DNA of 64,000 nt from Paraescarpia echinospica (lineage: Eukaryota; Annelida; Polychaeta; Sabellida; Siboglinidae), in the NCBI GenBank assembly GCA_020002185.1, contig CM034534.1:39218168-39282167 (forward strand). The letters run 5' to 3'. A program made the position numbers and the translations under genes. The notes beneath the pieces are model-generated. The model was not told where the DNA came from. It was given only the letters and a program-made list of their open reading frames with translations, and ran no database searches. The number at the start of each line of letters is the position of its first letter. Positions within the stretch are counted from its first letter, which is position 1. This document shows, piece by piece, positions 23,337 through 35,290 of this stretch.

Positions 23337-24336
23337 NNNNNNNNNNNNNNNNNNNNNNNNNNNNNNNNNNNNNNNNNNNNNNNNNNNNNNNNNNNNNNNN
23401 NNNNNNNNNNNNNNNNNNNNNNNNNNNNNNNNNNNNNNNNNNNNNNNNNNNNNNNNNNNNNNNNNNNNNNNNNNNNNNNNNNNNNNNNNNNNNNNNNNNN
23501 NNNNNNNNNNNNNNNNNNNNNNNNNNNNNNNNNNNNNNNNNNNNNNNNNNNNNNNNNNNNNNNNNNNNNNNNNNNNNNNNNNNNNNNNNNNNNNNNNNNN
23601 NNNNNNNNNNNNNNNNNNNNNNNNNNNNNNNNNNNNNNNNNNNNNNNNNNNNNNNNNNNNNNNNNNNNNNNNNNNNNNNNNNNNNNNNNNNNNNNNNNNN
23701 NNNNNNNNNNNNNNNNNNNNNNNNNNNNNNNNNNNNNNNNNNNNNNNNNNNNNNNNNNNNNNNNNNNNNNNNNNNNNNNNNNNNNNNNNNNNNNNNNNNN
23801 NNNNNNNNNNNNNNNNNNNNNNNNNNNNNNNNNNNNNNNNNNNNNNNNNNNNNNNNNNNNNNNNNNNNNNNNNNNNNNNNNNNNNNNNNNNNNNNNNNNN
23901 NNNNNNNNNNNNNNNNNNNNNNNNNNNNNNNNNNNNNNNNNNNNNNNNNNNNNNNNNNNNNNNNNNNNNNNNNNNNNNNNNNNNNNNNNNNNNNNNNNNN
24001 NNNNNNNNNNNNNNNNNNNNNNNNNNNNNNNNNNNNNNNNNNNNNNNNNNNNNNNNNNNNNNNNNNNNNNNNNNNNNNNNNNNNNNNNNNNNNNNNNNNN
24101 NNNNNNNNNNNNNNNNNNNNNNNNNNNNNNNNNNNNNNNNNNNNNNNNNNNNNNNNNNNNNNNNNNNNNNNNNNNNNNNNNNNNNNNNNNNNNNNNNNNN
24201 NNNNNNNNNNNNNNNNNNNNNNNNNNNNNNNNNNNNNNNNNNNNNNNNNNNNNNNNNNNNNNNNNNNNNNNNNNNNNNNNNNNNNNNNNNNNNNNNNNNN
24301 NNNNNNNNNNNNNNNNNNNNNNNNNNNNNNNNNNNN
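23337..24336. other. Assembly gap, exactly 1000 N
   Basis: A round-number run of N is the scaffold-gap convention, so the true distance is unknown. It lies directly at the edge of the 101-bp minisatellite, a likely cause of the break. Confidence 0.99.
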
Positions 24337-27300
24337 CAGTATTGTAACACTCGTTCTGTTCTTTCTCCAGTGTTTCCTGTCCACAGCCCCTGTCTCCATC
24401 TCTTCCATTCTCATTGTATAGGGGTGAGGGTCTGGTACAGTATTGTAACCCTTGTTCTGTTCTTTCTCCAGTGTTTCCTGTCTATAGCCCGTCTCCATCT
24501 CCTCCAGTCTTATTATATATGGGTGAGGGTCTCGTACAGTATTGTAACACTTGTTCTGTTCTTTCTCCAGTGTTTCCTGCCTACAACCCTTGTCTCCATC
24601 TCCTCCATTCTTATTGTATAGTGATGAGGGTCAAGTAGAGTATTGTAACACTTGTTCTGTTCTTTGGTAAGGTGCAGTATTGTAACACTTGTTCTGTTCT
24701 TTCTCCAGTGTTTCCTGTCCACAGCCCCTGTCTCCATCTCTTCCATTCTTATTGTATAGGGGTGAGGGTCTGGTACAGTATTGTAACACTTGTTCTGTTC
24801 TTTCTCCAGTGTTTCCTGTCTACAGCCCGTCTCCATCTCCTCCAGTCTTATTATATATGGGTGAGGGTCTGGTACAGTATTGTAACACTTGTTCTGTTCT
24901 TTCTCCAATGTTTCCTGTCTACAGCCCCTGTCTCCATCTCCTCCAGTCTTATTTTATAGGGGTGAGGGTCTGGTACAGTATCGTAGCAATTGTTCTGTTT
25001 TTTCTCCAGTGTTTCCTGTCTACAGCCCCTGTCTCCATCTTCTCCAATCTTATTGTATAAGGGTGAGGGTCTGGTACAGTAATGTGACAATTGTTCTGTT
25101 CTTTCTCCAGTGTTTCCTGTCCACAGCACGTCCAGTGTTTCCTGTCTACAGCCTCTGTCTCCATCTCCTACAGTCTTATTGTATAGGGGTGAGGGTCTGG
25201 TACAGTATTGCAACACTCGTTCTGTTCTTTCTCCAGTGTTTCCTGTCTACAGCCCCTGTCGCCATCTCCTGCAGTCTTATTGTATAGGGGTGACGGTCTG
25301 GTACAGTATTGTAACACTTGTTCTGTTCTTTCTCCAGTGTTTCCTGTCTACAGCCCGTCTCCATCTCCTCCAGTCTTATTATATATGGGTGAGGGTCTGG
25401 TACAGTATTGTAACAATTGTTCTGTTCTTTCTCCAGTGTTTCCTGCCTACAACCCTTGTCTCCATCTCCTCCAGTCTTATTGTAAAGGGGTGAGGGTCTG
25501 GTACAGTATTGTAACACTTGTTCTCTTCTTTCTCCAATGTTTCCTGTCGACAGCCCCTGTCTCCATCTCCTCCAGTCTTATTTTATAGGGGTAAGGGTCA
25601 GGTACAGTATCGTAGCACTTGTTCTGTTCTTTCTCCAGTGTTTCCTGTCTACAGCCCCTGTCTCCATCTTCTCCAGTCTTATTGTATAAGGGTGAGGGTC
25701 TGGTACAGTAATGTGACAATTGTTCTGTTCTTTCTCCAGTGTTTCCTGTCCACAGTACCTGTCTCCATCTCTTCCAATCTTATTGTATAGGGGTGACGGT
25801 CTGTACAGTATTGCAACACTTGTTCTGTTCTTTCTCCCGTGTTTCCTGTCCACGGCCCCTGTATCCATCTCCTCCAGTCTTATTGTATAGGGTTGAGGGT
25901 CTGGTACAGTAATGTGACAATTGTTCTTTTTTTCTCGTGTTTCCTGTCCACAGCCCCTGTCTCCATCTCCTCCAGTCTTATTGTATAGGGGTGAGGGTCT
26001 GGTACAGTATTGTAACACTTCATCTGTTCTTTCTCCAGTGTTTCCTATCTACAGCCCCTGTCTCCATCTCCTCCAGTCTGATTGTATAGGGGTGAGGGTC
26101 TTGTACAGTAATGTGACACTTGTTCTGTTCTTTCTCCAGTGTTTCCTGCCTGCAATCCTTGTGTCCATTGCCTCCAGTCTTATTGTATAGGGGTGAGGGT
26201 CTGGTACAGTAATGTGACAGTTGTTCTGTTCTTTCTCCAGTGTTTCCTGTCCACAGCCCCTGTCTCCATCACCTTCAGTCTTATGGTATAGGGGTGAGGG
26301 TCTGGTACAGTAATGTGACAATTGTTCTGTTCTTTCTCCATTGTTTCCTGTCCGCGGCCCCTGTCTCCATCTCCTCCAGTCTTATCGTATAGGGATGAGG
26401 GTCTGGTACAGTAATGTGACAATTGTTCTGTTCTTTCTCCAGTGTTTCCTGTCCACCGCCCCTGTCTCCATCTCCTCCCGTCTTGTTGCATAGGGGTGTG
26501 GGTGTGGTACAGTAATAGAACAAGTGTCACATTACTGTACAAGACCCTCACCCCTATACAATAAGACTGGAGGAGATGGAGACAGGGGCTGTAGATAGGA
26601 AACACTGGAGAAAGAACAGATGAAGTGTCTCCTCCATTCTTATTGTATAGTGATGAGGGTCAAGTAGAGTATTGTAACACTTGTTCTGTTCTTTCTCCAG
26701 TGTTTGCAGTCTACAGCCTCTGTCTCCATCTCCTACAGTCTTATTGTATAGGGGTGAGGGTCTGGTACAGTAATGTGACAATTGTTCTGTTCTTTCTCCA
26801 GTGTTTTCTGTCTACAGCCTCAGTCTCCATGTCCTACAGTCTTATTGTGTAGGTGTTAGGGTCTGGTACAGTAATGTGACAATTGTTCTTTTCTTTCTCC
26901 AGTGTTTCCTTTCTACAGCCTCTGTCTCCATCTCCTACAGTCTTATTGTATAGGGGTGAAGGTCTGGTACAGTAATGTGACAATTGTTCTGTTCTTTCTC
27001 CAGTGTTTCCTGTCTACAACCCTTGTCTCCATCTCCTCCAATCTTATTTACAGGGGTGAGGGTCTGGTACAGTAACGGGCCAATTGTTCTGTTCTTTCTC
27101 CAGTGTTTCCTGTCCACAGCCCATGTCTCCATCTCCTCCAGTCTTATTCTATATGGGTGAGGGTCTGGTACAGTAATGTAACAATTGTTCTGTTCTTTCT
27201 CCAGTATTTCCTGTCCACAGCCCCTGTCTCCATCTCCTCCAGTCTTATTGTATAGGGGTGAGGGTCTGGTACAGTAATGTATCTCTTGTTCTGTTCTTTC

Positions 27301-27343
27301 TCCAGTGTTTCCTGTCCACAGCCCCTGTCTCCATCTCCTCCAG
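24337..27343 (+). repeat. ~101-bp minisatellite, left block
   Basis: Head-to-tail units of 99 to 102 bp: successive (t)gta(a)cac/gtagca starts fall at 24781, 24880, 24981 and 25083. Landmarks are gttctgttctttctccagtg, tttcctgt(c/t)(c/t)acagcccc, ctccatctcctccagtctta and gggtgagggtctggtacag. Because 101 is not a multiple of 3, the unit is read in all three frames and stays open on both strands, giving many false protein predictions. One inverted unit interrupts the block at 26521-26627. Confidence 0.95.
26521..26627 (-). repeat. Inverted copy of 26016-26122 inside the minisatellite
   Basis: The 107 bp are the exact reverse complement of 26016-26122 except for one base noted. They include two variants found only there (cacttcatctg and cctatctac). 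The following 67 bp (26628-26694) are a direct copy of 24599-24665, with the unique agtgatgagggtcaagtaga variant. Confidence 0.9.
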
Positions 27344-28848
27344 TCTTCACCACAAGCCTAATGCACAAGTATCAGCTGTCAACGAACGCCTGCCTATGGC
27401 CAACTAGCGCACATAACACACCGCGTATGCTGGCGCACAGCCAGCTGACAGCCAAAATAAACAAACCCCGCTTAACGCTTAACGCTCATACACTGCATAA
27501 AGTCTGACAGTACACGTCGACATACGATACCCCCGTTCGGCAGTGAGGTACGTGATACTTATGTCTTAACCACTATTATGTGCTATGTGCTGACGAACAT
27601 TCAGGAGCGCGCGGCGTTGAGCTACTTCTACGCCAAACGTCGCGTGCTCGACGACGGCGTCACTACGGCGCCGATACTCGTATAAACAACCTACCTAACA
27701 TAAGGACTATCCCTACCTACCTACCTAAGGGGTCACTTTTTTATCTCTCTTTTTGTGTGTGGCGTTTTGGGGCCCCGTCGTGGGGGCTCCTGAACCTTTT
27801 TTATTTTACACACAAAAAAAGAGATAAAAAAGTGACCCCTTAGGTAGGTAGGTAGGGATAGTCCTTATGTTAGGTAGGTTGTTTATACGAGTATCGGCGC
27901 CGTAGTGACGCCGTCGTCGAGCACGCGACGTTTGGCGTAGAAGTAGCTCAACGCCGCGCGCTCCTGAATGTTCGTCAGCACATAGCACATAATAGTGGTT
28001 AAGACATAAGTATCACGTACCTCACTGCCGAACGGGGGTATCGTATGTCGACGTGTACTGTCAGACTTTATGCAGTGTATGAGCGTTAAGCGTTAAGCGG
28101 GGTTTGTTTATTTTGGCTGTCAGCTGGCTGTGCGCCAGCATACGCGGTGTGTTATGTGCGCTAGTTGGCCATAGGCAGGCGTTCGTTGACAGCTGATACT
28201 TGTGCATTAGGCTTGTGGTGAAGACTGGAGGAGATGGAGACAGGGGCTGTGGACAGGAAACACTGGAGAAAGAACAGAACAAGAGATACATTACTGTACC
28301 AGACCCTCACCCCTATACAATAAGACTGGAGGAGATGGAGACAGGGGCTGTGGACAGGAAATACTGGAGAAAGAACAGAACAATTGTCACATTACTGTAC
28401 CAGACCCTCACCCATATAGAATAAGACTGGAGGAGATGGCGACATGGGCTGTGGACAGGAAACACTGGAGAAAGAACAGAACAATTGTCCCGTTACTGTA
28501 CCAGACCCTCACCCCTGTAAATAAGATTGGAGGCGATGGAGACAAGGGTTGTAGACAGGAAACACTGGAGAAAGAACAGAACAATTGTCACATTACTGTA
28601 CCAGACCTTCACCCCTATACAATAAGACTGTAGGAGATGGAGACAGAGGCTGTAGAAAGGAAACACTGGAGAAAGAACAGAACAATTGTCACATTACTGT
28701 ACCAGACCCTAACCCCTACACAATAAGACTGTAGGACATGGAGACTGAGGCTGTAGACAGAAAACACTGGAGAAAGAACAGAACAATTGTCACATTACTG
28801 TACCAGACCCTCACCCCTATACAATAAGACTGTAGGAGATGGAGACAG
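26720..28848. repeat. Large near-perfect palindrome centred at 27784
   Basis: Position x on the left matches 55568-x on the right. Each arm (about 26720-27770 and 27808-28848) holds several minisatellite units plus 420 bp of non-repeat DNA. The arms differ by only a few bases, for example cgggcc against cgggac and one a/c change near 28440. The spacer of about 37 nt includes ggggccccgtcgtggggg. The core sequence cgacatacgatacccccgtt is a diverged relative of 29809-29850, so it belongs to the family flanking the satellite. Confidence 0.9.
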
Positions 28849-29478
28849 GGGCTGTAGACAGGAAACACTGGAGAAAGAACAGAACAAGTGTTACAATACT
28901 GTACCAGACCCTCACCCCTATACAATAAGAATGGAAGAGATGGAGACAGGGGCTGTGGACAGGAAACACTGGAGAAAGAACAGAACAAGTGTTACAATAC
29001 TGTACCAGACCGTTCACCCCTATACAATAAGACTGCAGGAGATGGAGACAGGGGCTGTAGACAGGAAACACTGGAGAAAGAACAGAACGAGTGTTGCAAT
29101 ACTGTACCAGACCCTCACCCCTATACAATAAGACTGTAGGAGATGGAGGCAGAGGCTGTAGACAGGAAACACTGGACAAAGAACAGAACAAGAGTTAAGA
29201 TACTGTACTAGACCCTCACCCCTATACAATAAGACTGGAGGAGATGGAGACAGGGGCTGTGGACAGGAAACACGAGAAAAAAAGAACAATTGTCACATTA
29301 CTGTACCAGACCCTCACCCCTATACAATAAGACTGGAGGAGATGGAGACAGGGGCTTTGGACAGGAAACACTGGAGAAAGAAAAGAACAAATGTTACAAT
29401 ACTGTACCAGTCCCTCACCCCTATACAATAAGAACGGAAGAGATGGAGACAGGGGCTGTAGACAGGAAACACTGAAGA
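28223..29478 (-). repeat. ~101-bp minisatellite, right block in opposite orientation
   Basis: The same unit as 24337-27343, reverse-complemented after the palindrome centre. It ends with a partial unit at gaaacactgaagaaag (about 29478). Confidence 0.95.
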
Positions 29479-29847
29479 AAGCTTCGGGGCCTCTCCGTGA
29501 ACAGGCGGAACCATGGTCAACAACGATCTGCAACGGCAACGACACACCCAGTTACTGCAACGGTAACCAACATACGGGGCGTTGTGGTACACTTCGTTGA
29601 GCCTGCCCCTCGCCCAATCAGCTTCGCGTCGTCACCACACCGCCGCCCACTCTTAGCCGTCGAGCCACAACAACAACAACAACAACAACACGACACAGAA
29701 AACTGATGCACGCGCATCAGCTGTTACCAAACATCAGCTGTTACCGACCGGCCAGATGGCAGCCGCAATAAACATTTATCCGGCCTTCCGACAAACAACG
29801 CACATAAACTCCAACAGACTGACATACGAAACCCCCATTCACCAGTG
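29479..29847. other. Low-complexity spacer related to the palindrome core; (CAA)n run
   Basis: No gene is supported. A CAA microsatellite lies at about 29668-29692. 29809-29850 (ctgacatacgaaacccccat) is similar to the palindrome core at 27515-27545, which links the two repeat systems. Confidence 0.5.
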
Positions 29848-29966
29848 AGTCGTGAAAACCAGGCCATTCGATTGCCCTCCTGATCTCCAGCGCGCCAGGC
29901 GTAAACTAATCCGGCCGACTAACCTCGATGATCCCCCGGCACGCCACCGCACCGCGTTACAGCCTA

Positions 29967-30004
29967 GAAGCTTCTAGAAGGTTCTAGAACCTTCTAGAAC
30001 CTTC
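29967..30004. promoter_or_regulatory. Eight phased heat-shock-element pentamers
   Basis: GAA starts at 29967, 29977, 29987 and 29997; TTC starts at 29972, 29982, 29992 and 30002. The spacing is exactly 5 nt. Confidence 0.65.
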
Positions 30005-30554
30005 CCGTGAGCACTAGAACCTTTCCCACCTCCCCCGTACACCTAATTAATACTAATTAGTCGATATTTACTATTTTTAGTTATTGCTAACGTTCTCCTC
30101 CAATAATTGCACTACTCACTTATTACTAATTAGTACTTAATTAATTACCCTAATTTTTACCTAATTAGTACCTGATTAGTCACTAGAGGTCGACAGTCAC
30201 CCTATTTATTTCCTTATTAGTGCCTCATTAGTTACTAGAGGGCGACACCCTCTTTCTAAGGAAACCCATCAATCACTTTGACGTCCCGTACACCTAATTA
30301 ATACTAATTAGTCGATAATTACTATTTTTAGTTATTGCTAACGTTCTACTCCAATAATTGCACTACTCACTTATTACTAATTAGTACTTAATTAATTACC
30401 CTAATTTTTACTTAATTAGTACCTGATTAGTCACTAGAGGTCGACAATCACCCTATTTATTTCCCTTATTAGTGCCTCATTAGTTACTAGAGGCTAATCC
30501 GGCCGACTAACCTCGATGATCCCCCGGCACGCCACCGCACCGCGTTACAGCCTA

Positions 30555-30582
30555 GAAGCTTCTAGAAGGTTCTAGAACCTTC
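30555..30582. promoter_or_regulatory. Six phased heat-shock-element pentamers
   Basis: GAA at 30555, 30565 and 30575; TTC at 30560, 30570 and 30580. A further GAA...TTC at 30595-30603 is out of phase by one base. Confidence 0.6.
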
Positions 30583-31132
30583 CCGTGAGCTCTAGAACCT
30601 TTCCCACCTCCCCCGTACACCTAATTAATACTAATTAGTCGATATTTATTATTTTTAGTTATTGCTAACGTTCTCCTCCAATAATTGCACTACTCACTTA
30701 TTACTAATTAGTACTTAATTAATTACCCTAATTTTTACCTAATTAGTACCTGATTAGTCACTAGAGGTCGACAATCACCCTATTTATTTCCTTATTAGTG
30801 CCTCATTAGTTACTAGAGGGCGACACCCTCTTTCTAAGGAAACCCATCAATCACTTTGACGTCCCGTACACCTAATTAATACTAATTAGTCGATAATTAC
30901 TATTTTTAGTTATTGCTAACGTTCTCCTCCAATAATTGCACTACTCACTTATTACTAATTAGTACTTAATTAATTACCCTAATTTTTACCTAATTAGTAC
31001 CTGATTAGTCACTAGAGGTCGACAATCACCCTATTTATTTCCCTTATTAGTGCCTCATTAGTTACTAGAGGTTAATCCGGCCGACTAACCTCGATGATCC
31101 CCCGGCACGCCACCGCACCGCGTTACAGCCTA

Positions 31133-31160
31133 GAAGCTTCTAGAAGGTTCTAGAACCTTC
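31133..31160. promoter_or_regulatory. Six phased heat-shock-element pentamers
   Basis: GAA at 31133, 31143 and 31153; TTC at 31138, 31148 and 31158. Same block as at 30555. Confidence 0.6.
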
Positions 31161-31852
31161 CCGTGAGCTCTAGAACCTTTCCCACCTCCCCCGTACACCT
31201 AATTAATACTAATTAGTCAATATTTACTATTTTTAGTTATTGCTAACGTTCTCCTCCAATAATTGTACTACTCACTTATTCATTTGTTACTAATTAGTAC
31301 TTAATTAATTACCCTATTTTTTACCTAATTAGTACCTGATTAGTCACTAGAGGTCGACAATCACCCTATTTATTTCCCTTATTAGTGCCTCATTAGTTAC
31401 TAAATCTTTCCCACCTCCCCCGTGCACCTAATTAATACTAATTGGTCGCTATTTACTATTTTTAGTCATTGCTAACGTTCTCCTCCAATAATTGCGCTAC
31501 TCATTTGTTACTAATTAGTACTTAATTAATTACCCTGATCCCCAGGGACGTCACTTCACTCTAAAATCTTTCCCACCTCCCCCGTGCACCTAATTAATAC
31601 CAATTGGTCGCTATTTACTATTTTTAGTCATTGCTAACGTTCTCCTCCAATAATTGCGCTACTCATTTGTTACTAATTAGTACTTAATTAATTAATTACC
31701 CTAATTAGTACCTGATTAGTCACTAGAGGCCGACATTCACCCTATTAGTGCCTCCTTAGTTAGTAGAGGGCGACACCCTCTTTCTCATGACCCCCATCAA
31801 TCACTTTGACGTTTACTAAAACATTAGTGCTAAAAAACGTAGGAATTCTACT

Positions 31853-31860
31853 TATAAAAA
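31853..31860 (+). promoter_or_regulatory. TATA-like box, second locus
   Basis: TATAAAAA with the same flanks as 530-537 (ggaattctact upstream, ctcaaaagcctttgatc downstream). Confidence 0.4.
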
Positions 31861-31919
31861 ACTCAAAAGCCTTTGATCTTAGGTCACTTCCGGGGATGGC
31901 GTGATCTCAACCACTACTC

Positions 31920-32475
31920 GTAAGGAAGGTTTCGGATATGCCAAGGATATCTATCGGACGGGGATCCACCTGAAGAACACCTTTCAGTTCATGCATTTTA
32001 TTTGATACATGATTTATGTTCCAGCTAGCTATTCGTATGCCTTTTCTATTTAATCCGAATCCCGTTGTCTTTGCATTTGCGACGTTTCCGTTTACTGTAT
32101 GCACGCCTTTGTTACCAAGTAATGGCATCACACAGATGACAAGTATACGATTGTTGAATTCATTACCGTCGGAAGGTCGCTTCAAGTAGCAATTAACCAA
32201 CTGTGCAGCCGGTGACGATGGTCCGTCTTGCGATGTCGCCAAGATGTCCACTGCGATGATCATCGGTAGAAAGGCAACAAAGACGAACACGGCCGTCGCG
32301 CCTGGGTGACTCAGGGGTTGGCGACACTTGGCATCGTTGCGATGGAGATGTGATGCCTTACGCATCCTTCCGTGACAAAATACGAATTGTCCCGTCCGAA
32401 TTCGGTGTTGTGTCAGGTCGATCGGCATTGACACACAATGGACCGTACTGAGTGCGGCCGGCTTAGACACGCCTC
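31920..32475 (-). mobile_element. 5' fragment of a LINE: start of an APE endonuclease
   Basis: The minus-strand frame ends in IRIASWNINHVSNKMHELKG, PIDILGISETFL. This is the N-terminal strand and the catalytic Glu region (SETFL) of a LINE endonuclease. The frame is cut off by the satellite edge at about 31920, so only about 45 residues of EN remain. The upstream part of the frame is unrecognised and may be 5' UTR or leader. Confidence 0.7.
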
Positions 32476-33107
32476 ATCAGTTGCAAGAATGCAGACACAC
32501 CCGTGCGAACAGCTGGTGGTGGACAAACAGCGAGTCCTCCGTGGGCGACAATGGAGCGTTTACAATAAAAGTATATATTAAGTGTCTTTAAAAACCACAC
32601 AAAATATGAAGACACACTATTTTGCAGATGCATTCACGTACCATTAACGTATTGTCGAGCAAACAGACAATAGTCCAACAATCGCTTCAGAAAATGATAT
32701 ATCACGCGGATCGAAATATTCTGGGCGTCACACCTGTCGATAATAATAACAACATGCCAGAATCATCGAGGAAGAAAACATAACGAAGAAGGATGCACAA
32801 GTCATCATCTGAGCAAGGGGGTGCCGAGGAGGTAGGGTGGAAATGCAATCTTAAATAAATACGTATTTAGCGTTTAGCGAAAAAAGACTATAATACCATA
32901 TATTATTTTTAATTGATCGGGAATTCTTTCCAGATGTTCAATGCAGCTACAGAAAATGCATGGTTGCACATGTTATGCTTAGTTTTAGGAATAACAAGTT
33001 GTGGTGAGATAGACTATATGTGCTATCTGGGCATTTTAAAAAGAGGCAGAAGTGTTAGCCAAATAGGGTGGATGTTGTGTTATACCTACATAAAGCTTAG
33101 TAGCAAT
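32476..33107. other. No gene recognised
   Basis: Short frames without motifs. The right edge leads into the tail of the next LINE. Confidence 0.4.
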
Positions 33108-33830
33108 GTATCAATCAATCAATCAATCGATTCACTTTATTGTCCTAGGAAGAATATTTGTCTTACAGCTCATTATCTCATAAAAATATAATGTGAAAGA
33201 CATATATGTTAGATGTGTATAGACACGTATGTAAAGTATAAATATAATCAAAGCAGAGCACATTTATCAATATCACTGTTTCGACATTCTGATTGCCGTA
33301 GGCACAAAGCTCTTGTTGTACCGAACTTACTTGCATTTCAAGCACCGATACCTCCTACCAGATGGAAGAATATCAAAGTAAGAGTGGAGCGGGTGGTCCG
33401 AGTAAGCAACGACAACAAGAGCTTTTCGCAAAGTTGCACGTTCAATCATTTCGGACAGCACTGGAATAGGTAAACCAATGATCTTGGTTGTTCCATGTGA
33501 GATTTTTAGAAGTCTGTTTCGGTTGCTCACCGAAAGAGCAGAGTAATAACACATATTACAATAAGTTGAGAGAGGCTCAATTATACTGCGGTAGAGAAGG
33601 AGACGAAGTGTTGGGTCAACGTTGAAAGCTCGCAACCTGCGAAGAACGTGCATTCCCTGCTAATACTTCTTACGGCTGTAACGTGCTCTGTGAAGGACAA
33701 CTTATTAGCCAACACAACACCAAGGTACCTGAATGAATCAACCTGTTCCACAAGCTTACCATTAATAACAATGGGACTATCGACAGTGGCATTAAAACGG
33801 AAGTCAATGCACATTATACTTTCACTTTGG
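33108..33830 (-). mobile_element. LINE RT C-terminus with 3' tail
   Basis: The minus strand reads DSFRYLGVVLANKLSFTEHV from about 33735. Then comes LRRLRAFNVDPTLRLLLYRS, IIEPLSTYC, RNRLLKISHGTTKIIGLPIP, HPLHSYFDILPSGRRYR. This is the thumb and C-terminal region of L2-like LINEs common in aquatic animals. The 3' end carries caataaagtgaatcgat and a GATT tail (33111-33130), also typical of them. A frameshift lies at about 33640. It may be the tail of the element whose ORF1 lies at 34060-34785. Confidence 0.8.
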
Positions 33831-34059
33831 TGACGTTAAGATTCAGACAATTGGCACCAACTAGAGAAATGTACCACTGAAGACAGATATGCTTGGTATG
33901 AGCACATACAGGTGATCATTGAAATATGCTGCCCGAGTGAACAAAAACGATTAACATAAGATACCAGTTCATGATATCATAGCAGTTAATGAAATAATAC
34001 CCATAAGGTATTCAATATGTCTAACCAAAAGTAATGTGTTGCCCAAAATGGCAGAAGGG

Positions 34060-34785
34060 CTTTATCTTTCAAAAGACGTTCAAATTCTGCTCGGACTTGA
34101 ACTCAGCAACGGCGCCGTTGAGTTTCTTGACGAGTATGTTTCCGTTGAAAGTCCAGCAATCTACAATCTTCTTTTGTTTCTTCAATTTTCGGGTTTCGTA
34201 TGCCGGCGTTGCCCTCCGAGCCGTCAGATCTTCATTAACATATGCGATCCGGTTTATGCTTAATTCTTCAGGAATTTTCTTTGTCTGAACACCTGTCTCT
34301 CATTTGTTCATGCTCAAAGCGAACAATTGTAACCTGAGGCCGTGTGACCCCCTTCGCGCACAGGGCCAATCCTGTGGCTGCGTGCGATGTCTCGCACTTC
34401 TAGCGGGAGTGTCACTTCCATGACACTGTTGATAATGGAGATTATTTTTTCTGTAGTGTTCTCGCCTGGGCTCTCATGGATTCCCTGGAAGCGAAGATTC
34501 GGCCGCCTCGTGTACTGGCCGTGGCGGTCGACTTCCTCCTCCAGGGATATCACTCGAACCTCTAACTCGCTGATGCGTGTGTCTTTTTCTTATAATGTCT
34601 CCTGGACTGACGTCAATTTCGTTAGCATTTCTTTAAGCTCTTCAGATAATTCATTTGGGAATAGCGCCAGCTTAATTTTTTCCCATAATTTCCGCAACTT
34701 GAAGCACACCCAACACTCGGAGGTTGAAGGCCAGTTGATCTTCTTCATCGGTTGTTCCCCGGCTTTATCTGGAAACAACCAATGA
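34060..34785 (-). mobile_element. LINE ORF1 protein relic (coiled coil + RRM-like domain)
   Basis: The minus strand reads SEELKEMLTKLTSVQETL (near 34600), ISELEVRVISLEEEVDRHGQ (coiled coil), RRPNLRFQGIHESPGENTTE and DIARSHRIGP. After a frameshift it reads AYVNEDLTARRATPAYETRK, TFNGNILVKK to about 34080. RPNLRF and ARSHRIG are signatures of L1/L2-type ORF1p nucleic-acid chaperones. No endonuclease follows, so RT and EN are deleted before the tail at 33830. Confidence 0.75.
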
Positions 34786-35059
34786 AGAAGATCAGCTTGA
34801 TCTCATCGTAAGAGACTACGGACGGGATAACGGCTGAGACAACGGACGGGACAACGGATGATACATTTTAGTGTATGTGTAGCGTTTGCGTCGAGCGGTC
34901 GGCAGGGAAGCGTACGGGCACACGTTCACTCACTCGGTCGTACTAATGATAAGTCAGGTTATACGTTTTCACAGTTTATTATATGCGGAAAACCCTACCA
35001 ATACAAGATCTAATACACAGTATACGGCTATGTCTGCTAAATACTACCCAGTTATAAAG

Positions 35060-35290
35060 GTCATAACAATAGGTTCAGACGGCGGCGGCCTATATACAGC
35101 AACCGAATTCTAGGTGTCAGAACGATAAGTCAGACGGCGGCGGCTTCTATACAGCAACCAAATTATAACGGAGATATTCTAAATGTCCGAACAATAAGTC
35201 AGACGGCGGCGGCCTATATACAGCAACCGAATTCTAGGTGTCAGAACGATAAGTCAGACGGCGGCGGCTTATATACAGCAACCGAGTTAC
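35060..35290. repeat. Tandem repeat, probably the 5' UTR of the 34060-34785 LINE
   Basis: Four copies of cagacggcggcggc(c/t)tatatacagcaacc begin at about 35077, 35132, 35201 and 35257. They are linked by taggtgtcagaacgataagt or a longer variant, giving an alternating unit of about 55 and 69 bp. They lie 5' of ORF1 on the minus strand, where LINE promoters often carry monomers. Confidence 0.75.

Larger units (their letters stand above)
29848..31919 (+). repeat. Higher-order tandem repeat of the HSE-carrying family
   Basis: Units of 588 and 578 bp start at ctaatccggccgac (29906), 30494 and 31072. Each contains two subunits of about 260 bp built on cctaattaatactaattag, gctaacgttctcctccaat and gattagtcactagaggtcg. 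The last units (31400-31919) are partial and end, as at 508-593, in cacttccggggatggcg. The GC-rich head with HSE blocks alternates with the AT-rich tandem body. No reading frame is present. The 5' edge matches window position 1. Confidence 0.9.

Noticed and set aside
23229..24621. Long open frames across the N block
   Set aside because: They consist of unknown residues over a 1000-N gap and carry no information.
27729..27844. Sequencing-adapter hairpin at the palindrome centre
   Set aside because: atctctctttttg resembles the start of a hairpin adapter, but the rest of the spacer does not, and agagat on the right belongs to the mirrored arm. Artefact remains possible on other grounds.
24414..29600. 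Dozens of 60-140-residue proteins on both strands
   Set aside because: All are the same 101-bp unit read in different frames.
29848..31919. CRISPR array
   Set aside because: Repeats are hundreds of bp, no spacers, and the DNA is eukaryotic.
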